From Pseudomonadota bacterium (GTDB taxonomy: Bacteria; Pseudomonadota; Alphaproteobacteria; Rhizobiales; Methylopilaceae): a stretch of 22,696 nucleotides of DNA. The position numbers and the translations under genes are program-made. Positions 7,219 through 15,067 of this stretch are shown piece by piece. The stretch covers positions 1-22,696 of the forward strand of contig JAEZCD010000062.1 in the NCBI GenBank assembly GCA_023430145.1, in the 5' to 3' direction. Below the pieces are notes generated by a model. It ran no database searches. It was not told the origin of the DNA and saw nothing but the letters and a program-made list of their open reading frames with translations. Each line of letters starts with the position of its first letter. The stretch's first letter is position 1.

Positions 7219-8405
7219 CCGGTATCGTGGCCCGCGTCGCCATGCTCGTCAGCAACGCCCATGCGCCCGACCCTCGGGTTGAGAAGGAAGCTGGGGCGCT
7301 GGCTGCGGCCGGCCACGACGTCACGGTGTACGCCTTCGACCGCCGCCGTGAACAGCGGCCTATCGAGCGCGCAGGCCCGGTCCGGATCGAGCGCCTGTCT
7401 CTGCCCGCCGCGCTGCCCCGCAATATGATCGCCATCCGGCTGGGGCTCGCCTGGTTTCACGCGGCCGTGCAGCGGCGCCTTCTGCGGGCTCCCGCCGAGA
7501 TCGTGCATTGCCACGACCATGACACGTGCGCGGTGGGTCTATGGTGGAAGCGCCGCGGCGCGCGGCGCGCCGGGCTCCCTCGCGGCCGATACGTCTTCGA
7601 CGTGCACGACCTCTACTGGACGTGGGCGCTGCTGCCGCGGCCGAACGCCCGCTGGCGCCATGCGCTGGCGGCGGGGCTGCGCCGGACCGATCGCCGCTTC
7701 GCCCGCGCCGCCGACCTCGTCGTCACCACGACGGACGCCAGCGTCGGATGGCGGCCGGGCGCGGCCGAGCTCTACCGCGACTGGGGCTGCGACCCGGTCA
7801 CCATCTGGAACGCGCCGTCGGAGCCCGGCGCCGTGCCGCCGCTGCCCGCATGCTTCACTGTCGGCTATATCGGCAATGTGCGCGAACCGGCCATGTTCCG
7901 GCGCCTCGTCGAGGCGATCGCCCTGCTGCCGCCCAGCGCGCGCCCTGCGCTGCGGATCGCCGGCGCGGGTCGTGCGGCCGACGAGGTCGGCCGGCTCGTC
8001 GGCGACGCGGCTTGCCGGCTCGGCATCGAGGCGCGGGTGAGCGGTGCCTTCCACAGCGCCGAAATCCAGAAGCTCATGGCCGACACGAGCGTGCAGTACT
8101 GCGTCTACCCGATGCAGCGCGGCCACATCGACCGGGCGATGCCGGTGAAGCTGTTCGAATCGGTCGTGCATGGTCGGCGCGTGATCGGCAACGCCGACAG
8201 CCTAATGGGCGAGTGGATCCGCGACCGCGACTGGGGATGGGAGGTGGCCGACGGCGACGTCCGCGGGCTGGCCGACGCGCTCCGTGCAGCTGCCGCGGCC
8301 TGCGCCGCCGACGGTAGCCACCCCGCGGTGCTCGCACCGCCGCCGCTGTGGCCGGACGAGGCTCGGCGTCTCGCGCAGGCCTACGAGCAGCTGCTCGCGG
8401 CATAG
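7215..8405 (+). CDS. GT4-like glycosyltransferase
   Basis: 396-aa GT-B fold protein. It opens VARVAMLVSNAHAPDPRVEKE, the usual N-terminal acceptor-side motif of GT4 enzymes, then EIVHCHDHDTCAVG and FDVHDLYWTWALLP. The C-terminal donor half has VGYIGNVREPAMFRRLVEA, LRIAGAGRAADEVGR, HSAEIQKLMADTSV, AMPVKLFESVVHGRRVIG and DVRGLADALR. Start chosen at GTG 7215 because it forms a GTGA overlap with the preceding gene; GTG 7227 and ATG 7242 are alternatives. No membrane segment. Probably cytoplasmic, acting on a lipid-linked glycan at the inner membrane. Donor and acceptor not identifiable. Confidence 0.85.
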   Translation: MTGIVARVAMLVSNAHAPDPRVEKEAGALAAAGHDVTVYAFDRRREQRPIERAGPVRIERLSLPAALPRNMIAIRLGLAWFHAAVQRRLLRAPAEIVHCHDHDTCAVGLWWKRRGARRAGLPRGRYVFDVHDLYWTWALLPRPNARWRHALAAGLRRTDRRFARAADLVVTTTDASVGWRPGAAELYRDWGCDPVTIWNAPSEPGAVPPLPACFTVGYIGNVREPAMFRRLVEAIALLPPSARPALRIAGAGRAADEVGRLVGDAACRLGIEARVSGAFHSAEIQKLMADTSVQYCVYPMQRGHIDRAMPVKLFESVVHGRRVIGNADSLMGEWIRDRDWGWEVADGDVRGLADALRAAAAACAADGSHPAVLAPPPLWPDEARRLAQAYEQLLAA

Positions 8406-8424
8406 CCGGGATCGGAAGGCCTGC

Positions 8425-9735
8425 ATGCCCCTGCGACGGATTCTGATGATCGCGGAGAAATTCCCGCCGCATGCGACGAGCGGCACGGCGCGGCCGTACT
8501 TCTTCGCGCGGCATCTGCCCGAGTTCGGCTATCGACCCGTGGTCCTCACCTCGCCGCTCCTGCGCGGCGAGGCAAGCGATCCAGCTCTGCTGCGTGACCT
8601 GCCCGACGATGTCGAAATCGTGCGCGCCGTTCGCCCGATGGCGGCGGCGCGCGCAGCGGTCGCGTCCGAGCCTTGGGGCCGGGTGCCACCTGCCGGCGAC
8701 GAGACGACGGCAGGCGAGGTTCCGAAGCCACCCGGCATCTCCGCACGGGTGTCGCGCATGCGCGCGACCGCCGCGTGGTTCGCCCTGTGGCATCTCGACT
8801 GGCTGCCGCCCGCGTTCGTGCGCGGCGTCGCCACGGCGCGCCGGGATGGGGTGGAGCTCGTCTGGGTGACGGCGCCGCATATGAAGAACCTCGTCCTCGG
8901 TTACGCGCTTTCCCGCCGACTCAGAAAGCCGCTGATCGTCGATCTGCGCGATCCGTGGACCTATGGCAGCCTCTGGCGACCGGTCTCGCCGCTCGCCGAG
9001 AAGATCGAGCGCGGCTGGGCGGAGAAAATTCTGCGCGAGGCGTCGCTGATCGTCTTCGCGAGCCCCCTGACGCAGCAGGAGACGGAAGCGCGCTTCCCCG
9101 AGTTGCGTGGTAGGTGCACAACGATCACCAACGGCTACTCGAAGGCTGAGGCGGCGATCACGCCGCTGCGCGGCGGCTTCGCCGGCAAGTTCCTGCTGCG
9201 CCACACCGGTGCGCTCAGCGCCCGCCGGACGCCGGACGTGCTGCTGCGGGCACTGCGCCTCGTCCTCGAGCGGCAGCCAGCATTGCGTTCGACGCTTCAC
9301 CTCGAGTTCGTCGGCGATCCCGGCGGCCACGAGGCGAGGCTCTCGGACTCGGGCCGCGCGCCCTGCGTCTCGGCGCGCGGCCAAGTCTCCCGGGCCGAGA
9401 GTCTCGCGCTGATGCGCGGTGCCGACGTCAATGTTCTCCTGCAGACCGTCACGGCGGGCACTGACGTGATCGCCGGCAAGACGTTCGACTATCTCGCAGC
9501 GGAAAAGCCGGTTCTCGCAGCCGTCGATCCGGCCGGCGGCGATGCATGGCTGCTGCGGCAATTCCGGGGAGCCGTCATGACGCCCTGCGCCAACGCCGAT
9601 GCCGTCGCGGGCGCTATCCTCGAACTGCACGCGCTCTGGACGGCCGGGGCGCTGCCGGCGGCGGTGGGCGACCTCGCGCAATACGAACGCCGGCACCTCA
9701 GTCGCCGCCTGGCCGAGGAACTCGATCGATTATGA
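8425..9735 (+). CDS. GT4-family glycosyltransferase
   Basis: 436-aa GT-B fold enzyme. N-terminal motif RRILMIAEKFPPHATSGTARPYFFARHL, then a variable loop and VWVTAPHMKNLVLGYAL, LIVDLRDPWTYG (typical of this GT4 subgroup), and ASLIVFASPLTQQE with ITNGYS. Donor half: LLRHTGALSARRTPDVLLRAL, LEFVGDPGG, LMRGADVNVLLQT, GKTFDYLAAEKPVLA. Ribosome site GGAAGG lies 5 bases before ATG 8425, 19 bp after the previous stop. It is the last gene of the cluster before the integrated element. An ATG at 9732 overlaps its stop (ATGA), but that frame runs only 54 codons, as if a following gene had been lost or displaced. Confidence 0.88.
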   Translation: MPLRRILMIAEKFPPHATSGTARPYFFARHLPEFGYRPVVLTSPLLRGEASDPALLRDLPDDVEIVRAVRPMAAARAAVASEPWGRVPPAGDETTAGEVPKPPGISARVSRMRATAAWFALWHLDWLPPAFVRGVATARRDGVELVWVTAPHMKNLVLGYALSRRLRKPLIVDLRDPWTYGSLWRPVSPLAEKIERGWAEKILREASLIVFASPLTQQETEARFPELRGRCTTITNGYSKAEAAITPLRGGFAGKFLLRHTGALSARRTPDVLLRALRLVLERQPALRSTLHLEFVGDPGGHEARLSDSGRAPCVSARGQVSRAESLALMRGADVNVLLQTVTAGTDVIAGKTFDYLAAEKPVLAAVDPAGGDAWLLRQFRGAVMTPCANADAVAGAILELHALWTAGALPAAVGDLAQYERRHLSRRLAEELDRL

Positions 9736-9913
9736 TTGCGCTTCATCCGCTATCTCGAAGACCGATACTCTGCAACGCCTCAGCATCGATAGCACCTTGC
9801 TTTGCGACAACTCGCAACCCGCGGACCCAGAAGCGCCCCCAAATATATTGCCGCCTGGTTGCGTGCGCAGCCTCCAAGTCCGCTCTTTGCGCTTAGCAGA
9901 CCTGTTTCAAAGG
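9736..9913. other. junction between glycan cluster and integrated element
   Basis: 178 bp between the last glycosyltransferase and the 3' end of the integrase operon. No gene or terminator hairpin is evident. The left attachment site of the element should lie here or slightly left, because the recombinase operon ends at 9914 and host-type genes end at 9735. The core cannot be recognised without the right end. Confidence 0.4.
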
Positions 9914-10369
9914 CTAATCCAATCTCGTGCGAGCGCGGCCCGGCCGATTGCTAGAGTCCTCCCACTGGTTCCCACGACCAATTCGCTGAGCGGTTCCAGT
10001 GGGGTCGCTTGCCGGCTCCCGCCCATCGAGGATCGCTTCGACCGTGTTGGGCGACAGTAACGTAAGGCGCAACACGCGGGAGATGTAGGACGAGTTGATC
10101 CTCTCGGCTGCTGCAAGCTCGGAGATAGACCCGTAGTCGCCGCTCTCCAGCATACGCTGCCAGCGATGGGCCCGGGCCAGCGCCTTGACGAGCGTGCTGA
10201 CCTGACGGGGAGGACCGAGGAGCGACGCGTCGTTGCCATCGGGGGCGAGAATGCGCTTGCGGCCGCCGCGCTTGCGGAGCGTTATCGGTACGCGGACGGT
10301 GACGGTCGCGGTGTCCGGACCCCGGCCGGGGCGCTGCGACTGGCTTCCCTGACCGGCCCGGTCCGTCAT
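9914..10369 (-). CDS. small DNA-binding-like protein of the recombinase cassette
   Basis: 151 aa. Basic N-terminus with VTVRVPITLRKRGGRKRILAPDG, then STLVKALARAHRWQRMLESG. A helix-turn-helix-like segment follows, SISELAAAERINSSYISRVL (about residues 93-112), then RLTLLSPNTVEAILDGREP. I recall proteins of this kind as regular companions of DUF2924/serine recombinase cassettes; a recombination directionality or accessory role is inference. Its ATG overlaps the recombinase stop (ATGA). Homologues usually end in a leucine-rich piece and a PFPVEW-like motif. Here the last about 35 residues look unlike that, while the -1/+1 frames contain PLEPLSELVV and the present frame QWED, so an indel after residue about 118 is possible. 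Confidence 0.75.
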   Translation of the reverse strand: MTDRAGQGSQSQRPGRGPDTATVTVRVPITLRKRGGRKRILAPDGNDASLLGPPRQVSTLVKALARAHRWQRMLESGDYGSISELAAAERINSSYISRVLRLTLLSPNTVEAILDGREPASDPTGTAQRIGRGNQWEDSSNRPGRARTRLD

Positions 10370-11733
10370 GCCGCCCTCCGGTGGACCGAAGCCCTTTCCT
10401 CCGCAAGAGTGGCCGTCTCGCCGCGCAGCTCCTGAACGAGGCTCGGCAGGCCGGCCGTCCTCAGGCGGATCGAAAGCTCGCCTTCGCCGAGGTCGACCCG
10501 CTCCACCAACAGCTGGACGATGCGCGCCTGCTCGGCCGGGAAAAGCTCCTCCCATAGTGGATCGAGTCGGTGCATCGCCTCTCGTACTTCCGCCTCGGTG
10601 ATTGCGGGGTCGATGTCCTGGGCAGCGCGCGCCGTCCGGGCGACAATCTCGGGGCTGCGCAGGATGGTCCGCAGCTGGTCGATCACCGCGCGCTCGATCT
10701 CGCCGGCCGGCACGCGGCCAATCGGACAGGCGTTGCGGCCCTGCTTCAGCAATGCAGTCGACACGTAGTAGCGGTAGAGCCTGCCGCCGCGCCGGGTGTG
10801 CGTCGGCGTCATGGCGTGGCCGGTCGGCCCGAAAAGAAGACCCTTCAGCAGCGCTGGAGTCTGTGCCCGCGTCGTCGCCGATCGCTTCCGCGGGCTTTCC
10901 CGGAGGATGCCCTGCACCCGGTCCCACAGGCCGGCAGAGATGATCGGCTCGTGTTCTCCCGGATGAGCCGTGCCCTTGTGAACAGCCTCGCCGCGGTAGA
11001 GCCGGTTGCGCAGGAGCCGGTACAAGAAGCCCTTGTCGATCGGCTTGCCGCGCTTGTTGCGGACGCCTGAGGCGCGAAGCTCGATGACCAGCTTCGTCGC
11101 CGAACCGAGGCGGGCGAAGCGCTCGAAGATGCGCCGGACCAGCTCTGCCTCGGCGTCGTTGACGACGAGCTTGCGGTCGACGACGTCGTAGCCGAGCGGC
11201 GCCCAGCCACCCATCCACATGCCGCGGGCCCGGCTGGCTGCGACCTTGTCCCGAATCCGCTCGCCGATCACCTCGCGCTCGAACTGCGCGAACGACAGCA
11301 GGATGTTGAGGGTCAGTCGGCCCATGCTGGTAGTGGTGTTGAAGCTCTGCGTCACCGACACGAAGGTGACGTCGTGCGCCTCGAACAGATCGACAAGCTT
11401 GGCGAAGTCCATCAGCGATCTTGAGAGCCTATCGATTTTGTAGACGACAACCACATCTACCAGCCCGCGCTCGATGTCGGCGACGAGACGACGCAGCGCC
11501 GGGCGCTCGAGCGTGCCACCGGAGACGCCGCCGTCATCGTAGCGATCGGGGACGAGCACCCACCCCTCCGAGCGCTGCGAGGCGACATAAGCCTCGCAGG
11601 CCTCGCGCTGCGCGTCGAGGCTGTTGAATTCCTGGTCGAGTCCTTCCTCGCTCGACTTCCTAGTGTACACCGCACAGCGCCGCTTGCGGACGATCGACTT
11701 CGCCGCCGAAGGGCATCTTGCCGCCGTCCTCAC
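10366..11733 (-). CDS. large serine recombinase (site-specific integrase)
   Basis: 455 aa. Catalyses integration/excision by double-strand cleavage through a phosphoserine link. N-terminal resolvase domain: AVYTRKSSEEG with Arg25 and nucleophile Ser27, DDGGVSGGTLERPAL, VVVYKIDRLSRSL with Arg102 and Arg105, SFAQFEREVIGERIRDK. The recombinase domain follows (GGWAPLGYDVV..., GFLYRLLRNRLYRGE, about residues 175-270). The zinc-ribbon position (GLLFGPTGHAMTPTHTRR) lacks the usual paired cysteines. The C-terminal helical tail includes LLVERVDLGEGELSIRL. Start is GTG at 11733, overlapping the DUF2924 stop (GTGA). As the left-most functional module next to host genes it is the likely integrase of the element. 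Confidence 0.92.
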   Translation of the reverse strand: MRTAARCPSAAKSIVRKRRCAVYTRKSSEEGLDQEFNSLDAQREACEAYVASQRSEGWVLVPDRYDDGGVSGGTLERPALRRLVADIERGLVDVVVVYKIDRLSRSLMDFAKLVDLFEAHDVTFVSVTQSFNTTTSMGRLTLNILLSFAQFEREVIGERIRDKVAASRARGMWMGGWAPLGYDVVDRKLVVNDAEAELVRRIFERFARLGSATKLVIELRASGVRNKRGKPIDKGFLYRLLRNRLYRGEAVHKGTAHPGEHEPIISAGLWDRVQGILRESPRKRSATTRAQTPALLKGLLFGPTGHAMTPTHTRRGGRLYRYYVSTALLKQGRNACPIGRVPAGEIERAVIDQLRTILRSPEIVARTARAAQDIDPAITEAEVREAMHRLDPLWEELFPAEQARIVQLLVERVDLGEGELSIRLRTAGLPSLVQELRGETATLAEERASVHRRAA

Positions 11734-12188
11734 CGGCTTCCTCCCCGACTCTCACCGGCGCGGCGCAGGCCGAAGAACAGCGGCCCATTCCATCGCGTCC
11801 CTGTGATTGCCCGAGCCACCGCCGAGAGACTCTTGAAGGGACGCCCCTGATACTCGAAGCCGTCGGCGAGGACGGTGACAGCGTGCTCGACGCCTTGCCA
11901 CTCGCGGATCAGCCGGGTGCCGGTGATCGGCCGGTCGTCGACCCGGCGCTTGCGCACGTCGACTCTGCCGCCGTCGAGCTGCTCGCCGAGCTCCAGCAAG
12001 CGCCGGAGCGTCTCGGGCTTCAGGCCGCCATAAGCCAGCTCCTGAAGCCGATAGGCCAGCCTCGACTCGAGGTACCGCCGATTGAACGGCGGAGGCTCCT
12101 TGCCGAACAGGTCGCGCCACTGCTGCTTGAGCTGCGGCGTCGGCGTCGTCTTCAATGCTGCCACTCGCTGCAACACCCCGTCGGTCAT
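11730..12188 (-). CDS. DUF2924 family protein
   Basis: 152 aa, beginning MTDGVLQRVAALKTTPTPQL. Family features: QWRDLFGKEPPPFNRRYLESRLAYRLQELAYGGL (helical, basic), then TGTRLIREWQGVEHAVTVL, FEYQGRPFKSLSAVARAITGTRWNGPLFFGLR at the C-terminus. Function is unknown. The family regularly precedes this type of serine recombinase, so it may be a DNA-binding accessory factor (inference). Start ATG 12188 has GGAGGA upstream and overlaps the stop of the small gene before it (ATGA); its own stop overlaps the recombinase GTG. Confidence 0.9.
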   Translation of the reverse strand: MTDGVLQRVAALKTTPTPQLKQQWRDLFGKEPPPFNRRYLESRLAYRLQELAYGGLKPETLRRLLELGEQLDGGRVDVRKRRVDDRPITGTRLIREWQGVEHAVTVLADGFEYQGRPFKSLSAVARAITGTRWNGPLFFGLRRAGESRGGSR

Positions 12189-12391
12189 CGCGGAGTTTCC
12201 TCCATGGACACAGGCGAATGACTGCTCTTGCAGACCGGCAAGTCCACGAAACTTTCTCTGGTGTCCGCAGATAAGGCCGTTGACTTCGCCGACCGCGCGC
12301 GCAACAGGCCAACCGCGAGCAACTCCGCGATCTCGTCGAGGCGTTCCGTCACAGAACTGTCATATAGGTGATTGTCGGGCGTGGAGAGCAT
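12185..12391 (-). CDS. small protein at the head of the recombinase operon (68 aa)
   Basis: Begins MLSTPDNHLYDSSVTERLDE, then IAELLAVGLLRARSAKST, an amphipathic helix, then a polar tail ending SPVSMEETPR. Short proteins with an (L)DEIAxLLAxGLxRLRxR core are, as I recall, commonly found immediately before DUF2924 genes. Function unknown. The stop overlaps the DUF2924 start (ATGA at 12185-12188), which strongly supports it as real. There is no clear ribosome site before ATG 12391; GTG codons upstream (12406, 12424) or downstream remain possible. Direct repeats GGATAGATGC flank its start region. Confidence 0.65.
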   Translation of the reverse strand: MLSTPDNHLYDSSVTERLDEIAELLAVGLLRARSAKSTALSADTRESFVDLPVCKSSHSPVSMEETPR

Positions 12392-12394
12392 GTT

Positions 12395-12440
12395 GGATAG
12401 ATGCACGCGCTCCGCCAAAAACACCAGTACGGATAGATGC
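12395..12440. promoter_or_regulatory. direct repeat GGATAGATGC x2 upstream of the recombinase operon
   Basis: Two exact 10-bp copies at 12395-12404 and 12431-12440, 36 bp apart, sit just before the start of the first gene of the minus-strand operon. Possible operator or recombinase accessory site. No convincing promoter hexamers were identified around them. Confidence 0.35.
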
Positions 12441-12641
12441 TTCTCGGGTAGACGCGGCTACAAAAGTACTGCTGCGTAAGTTTCCCGACACCAGCCTCGT
12501 GGCTCTCCCCAGTGTCGACGGCACTCATCACAAGCGCGTGTCCACATGTGAACAGCGTGTGCGCAGTCGACGGCGACCCCTTGCGTGCGTTCCAGGTCAC
12601 GTTCAAAGGTCGACCCGTTCCACAACAAGCACGGACCTTCC

Positions 12642-13801
12642 ATGACCTCAATCCAACGCTTTGTTCGTCTCGCCCGCCCCGCCGACCTGGAGGAGCACTT
12701 CGGCCGGCTGCAAGTTGCAGTGCATTGCCCTGAACCTCCGCCGGAAGATCCGAAGGAGAGGTTCGTAGACGCCGTCGATCACATGACCGACGGGCAGCGC
12801 GATCACTTTGTCACCGAGGTCGAGCGGATCTCTGAGATGGCGGATGATGTCGGACATGCTGCGATGCTCTCCTTGAAGGCTTGGCGCGGCCCCCTCGAAC
12901 AGATCGACGGAGGTGTGGCCCGTGCCCACTGGCTCTACCTGCAGTCCGAGGAGGCGTTCCGGCAGGCGGAGGAAGTACGTTTCGCGGAGCAGAACCAGAA
13001 TGCGGTACGCCTCTGGGACGCCTTCGAGGGCCCCCGGCACACCGCCGTCACCGAGGACGTGGGGAAGGTTGAGGCCTTCAGGGACGCTGTCGCCGACATC
13101 CTCGATGCGAAACGGTTCACCTCGAGCGGATCGAGCGTACCCGCAGTCGCACCGCGGGAACCTACGACGCCGTACAGGTCACTATCTTCAACGAGGACGT
13201 GCCCGAGGACGAGCTCGTTTTCACCGAGCGTGGTGTTGAGAATCGGCCTCGCCGGCACGTCCGCGAGCACGCCGTCGTCTACGAGCCCGAGACCGGAACT
13301 ATCGAGGTCATGGGTAAGAGGAAAGAGGCGCGTGCGGAGATCGCCTCGTGCTTCGCCGAGTTGCTGCTTGGCGTCGAGATCTCCGACGTCCCCCTGCCGC
13401 GTCGACGCTACGAGCTTGCATCGCTTCTCCGGCCGACCCCGCTGGTCATCGATCCTGCGCTGGGCATCGAGCGGGCGAAGGTCACGCGGATTGCGATGGC
13501 CCGACCCGACAACGGGCTCGTGCAGCGGTTCGAGGTGCCGTTCGCCCAGGCCGATAGTCTCTATGAGGCGCTCGATGCGGAGTACGGGGACGGCAATCCC
13601 CTTCGGTCCTCCTCGCGGCCTTGGGCCGCACACATAGAAGTGCTGTTCACTCCGACCAGCGGTCGCCGCCGCGGAAAAAAGGTTGCTCTCGACCTCACGA
13701 TGCCGAACAAGTGCAGCCTCCGCGGTAAGACAGCCCTGGAGCGCATCGTGCTCGACCGGTGCATCAAGGTGTGGGGACTCGAGCGCGGCGCCGATGCCTA
13801 G
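12642..13801 (+). CDS. uncharacterised protein, gene 1 of a two-gene module, apparent -1 frameshift near 13113-13117
   Basis: Frame one from ATG 12642 encodes MTSIQRFVRLARPADLEEHF and continues as a charged helical domain up to DILDAK (residue 157). It then degenerates into Ser/Thr/Pro/Arg-rich out-of-frame sequence. From 13115 the neighbouring frame continues naturally: VHLERIERTRSRTAG, YDAVQVTIFNEDVPEDELVF, REHAVVYEPETGTIEVMGK, YELASLLRP, KVTRIAMARPDNG, HIEVLFTP, TALERIVLDRC, stop 13799-13801. One missing base at about 13113-13117 would give a 386-aa protein: helical N-terminus, beta-rich C-terminus. No known catalytic motif, signal peptide or membrane segment. No slippery heptamer, so a mutation or base error is likelier than programmed shifting. 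Alternatively a GTG at 13199 could express the C-terminal part alone (200 aa). I do not recognise the family. Confidence 0.6.
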
Positions 13802-14726
13802 CCCGGCTTGGCTGACGCGGAGCGAAGGCGAGCTCGTCCTCTCACTCCTGGAGCAGAAGGACTGCCGTATCGTCGGCAGCACCATCGACGAGCTCGGCTT
13901 TGATGTCGGTCGGCTCGTCCGTGCGAGAATACTGCAACCGACTGGCACCACGCAGTCTGTCTTCGCCGTCGACGGCGCCGAGGGACGGTTCCGGGACCTC
14001 GCACGGATCGACGGCCCAGAACTCGCATACTTCGACACCGTCGACGGGATGGTGGTCCCGCCGGTCGCCGGAATCACGCTCTACCAGCTCGATCAGCGAT
14101 GGTGGTTGAGGTGGCTCGCCGACGCCCTCGATCTCGTCGACGCCGGGAGACCGACCGAACTCGTCCCGGACCACGTCTGGGAAATCGGGAATCTCTGGGT
14201 TTCGAAGAAGACCAAGGCGTCGATTGCATTCGCGCGCCGTGTTCACGATCGCGAAGCCCGCGATCGTATCCGTGCCTCTCTCGAGAAGCGGAGCCCAGGG
14301 GTCGTCCTGACGAGTACATCTCGACGACTTGAGGCGACTTGGCTGGGACGGCACGCGATCCGCCTTCTCAGCGAAGTCCTCACGTCCAGCGGCTCTCACT
14401 TCGAAATCGACCTATCCCTCGTGAAAACAGCAATCCTCGGCGGACATGGAGCTAAATTGCCGGCACGTCTTGCTCTGTCGGTGGACGGCAGCGTGCTGAC
14501 GATCGATGGCAAGCAGCTACGCATCCGCGGGCCGGTGCAGCAAGAGATCCTGCGCAAGCTCGTCGACGCTCACGAAGCCGGGACACCCATTGCGACGAAG
14601 GCGATCCTGGCCCACTGCTCGCCGAGCACCGACACATTGAGAAAGGCGTTCAGAGGGAGCCCACACTGGGTCGTTCTTGAAAAGTATCTCCGGCAGGATG
14701 GTGGGTTGTCCTGGATCGAGATCTAG
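13794..14726 (+). CDS. uncharacterised protein with C-terminal winged-helix-like domain, gene 2 of the module
   Basis: 310 aa from ATG 13794, overlapping the end of gene 1 by 8 bp, so the pair is probably coupled. The N-terminal 60 residues (SEGELVLSLLEQKDC..., GRLVRARILQPTG) resemble a small helix-turn-helix-like fold. The middle is charged and helical (WWLRWLADALDLVDAG, ARRVHDREARDRIRASLEK). The C-terminal about 85 residues (226-310) have the strand-strand-helix-wing order of OmpR-type winged helices: LALSVDGSVLTIDGKQLRIR, QEILRKLVDAH, IATKAILAHC, TDTLRKAF, then strand GGLSWIEI at the end. No enzymatic motif. DNA or RNA binding is an inference. Its position between integrase and replication genes fits accessory cargo such as immunity or regulation. 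Family not recognised. Confidence 0.7.
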   Translation: MPSPAWLTRSEGELVLSLLEQKDCRIVGSTIDELGFDVGRLVRARILQPTGTTQSVFAVDGAEGRFRDLARIDGPELAYFDTVDGMVVPPVAGITLYQLDQRWWLRWLADALDLVDAGRPTELVPDHVWEIGNLWVSKKTKASIAFARRVHDREARDRIRASLEKRSPGVVLTSTSRRLEATWLGRHAIRLLSEVLTSSGSHFEIDLSLVKTAILGGHGAKLPARLALSVDGSVLTIDGKQLRIRGPVQQEILRKLVDAHEAGTPIATKAILAHCSPSTDTLRKAFRGSPHWVVLEKYLRQDGGLSWIEI

Positions 14727-14736
14727 AAGCGAAAAT

Positions 14737-14780
14737 TCCTCCGTATTCTCCTCCGTATCACCTCCCTCGATCTCCTCCGT
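14737..14780. repeat. 12-bp-period TCCTCCGTAT direct repeats
   Basis: TCCTCCGTAT at 14737-14746 and 14749-14758, a degraded copy around 14760, and TCCTCCGT at 14773-14780, so the register is kept at 12 and 24 bp. A short palindrome GACCGACGGTC follows at about 14788. The cluster lies in the 107-bp gap before the AlpA-like HTH gene, where an autoregulatory operator would be expected. Confidence 0.4.
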
Positions 14781-14833
14781 CCGCCTGACCGACGGTCCTT
14801 CGCGCAAGACCACACGGGAGCGCGGAGGACCGA

Positions 14834-15067
14834 ATGCTCAACAACCACCTGACACAGCTCGACCTGGCCCGCCGCTGGCGGCTAAGCCCCCGCTCGCTCG
14901 AGCGCTGGCGCACCACCGGCGAGGGGCCGATCTTCCTGAAGGTCGGCAAGAGGATCGTATATAGGGTCGAGGACGTCATCGCGTTCGAGAATGAGCGCCT
15001 CAAGACCGTCACCACGGAAGCCAACCGGGGGAGCACTCTCCCGGCGGCCGGGCCGGTGCGGCCATGA
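14834..15067 (+). CDS. AlpA/MerR-type helix-turn-helix DNA-binding protein
   Basis: 77 aa. LTQLDLARRWRLSPRSLERW is a canonical helix-turn-helix (residues 6-25), followed by the wing GPIFLKVGKRIVYRVEDVIAFE found in excisionase/AlpA-like proteins of the HTH_17 type. The C-terminal tail is short and polar. Ribosome site GGAGGA lies 4 bases before ATG 14834. It heads a four-gene chain with 4-bp overlaps into the primase-like gene. Likely role: excisionase or regulator of the replication operon; the two cannot be separated by sequence. Confidence 0.85.
   Translation: MLNNHLTQLDLARRWRLSPRSLERWRTTGEGPIFLKVGKRIVYRVEDVIAFENERLKTVTTEANRGSTLPAAGPVRP

Noticed and set aside
9732..9896. 54-codon frame overlapping the last glycosyltransferase stop (ATGA)
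   Set aside because: Apart from the overlap it has no protein-like composition or known motif; at most a remnant of a lost gene.
13105..13120. Programmed -1 ribosomal frameshifting
   Set aside because: No X XXY YYZ slippery heptamer in the correct frame and no obvious downstream pseudoknot; a single-base loss explains it more simply.
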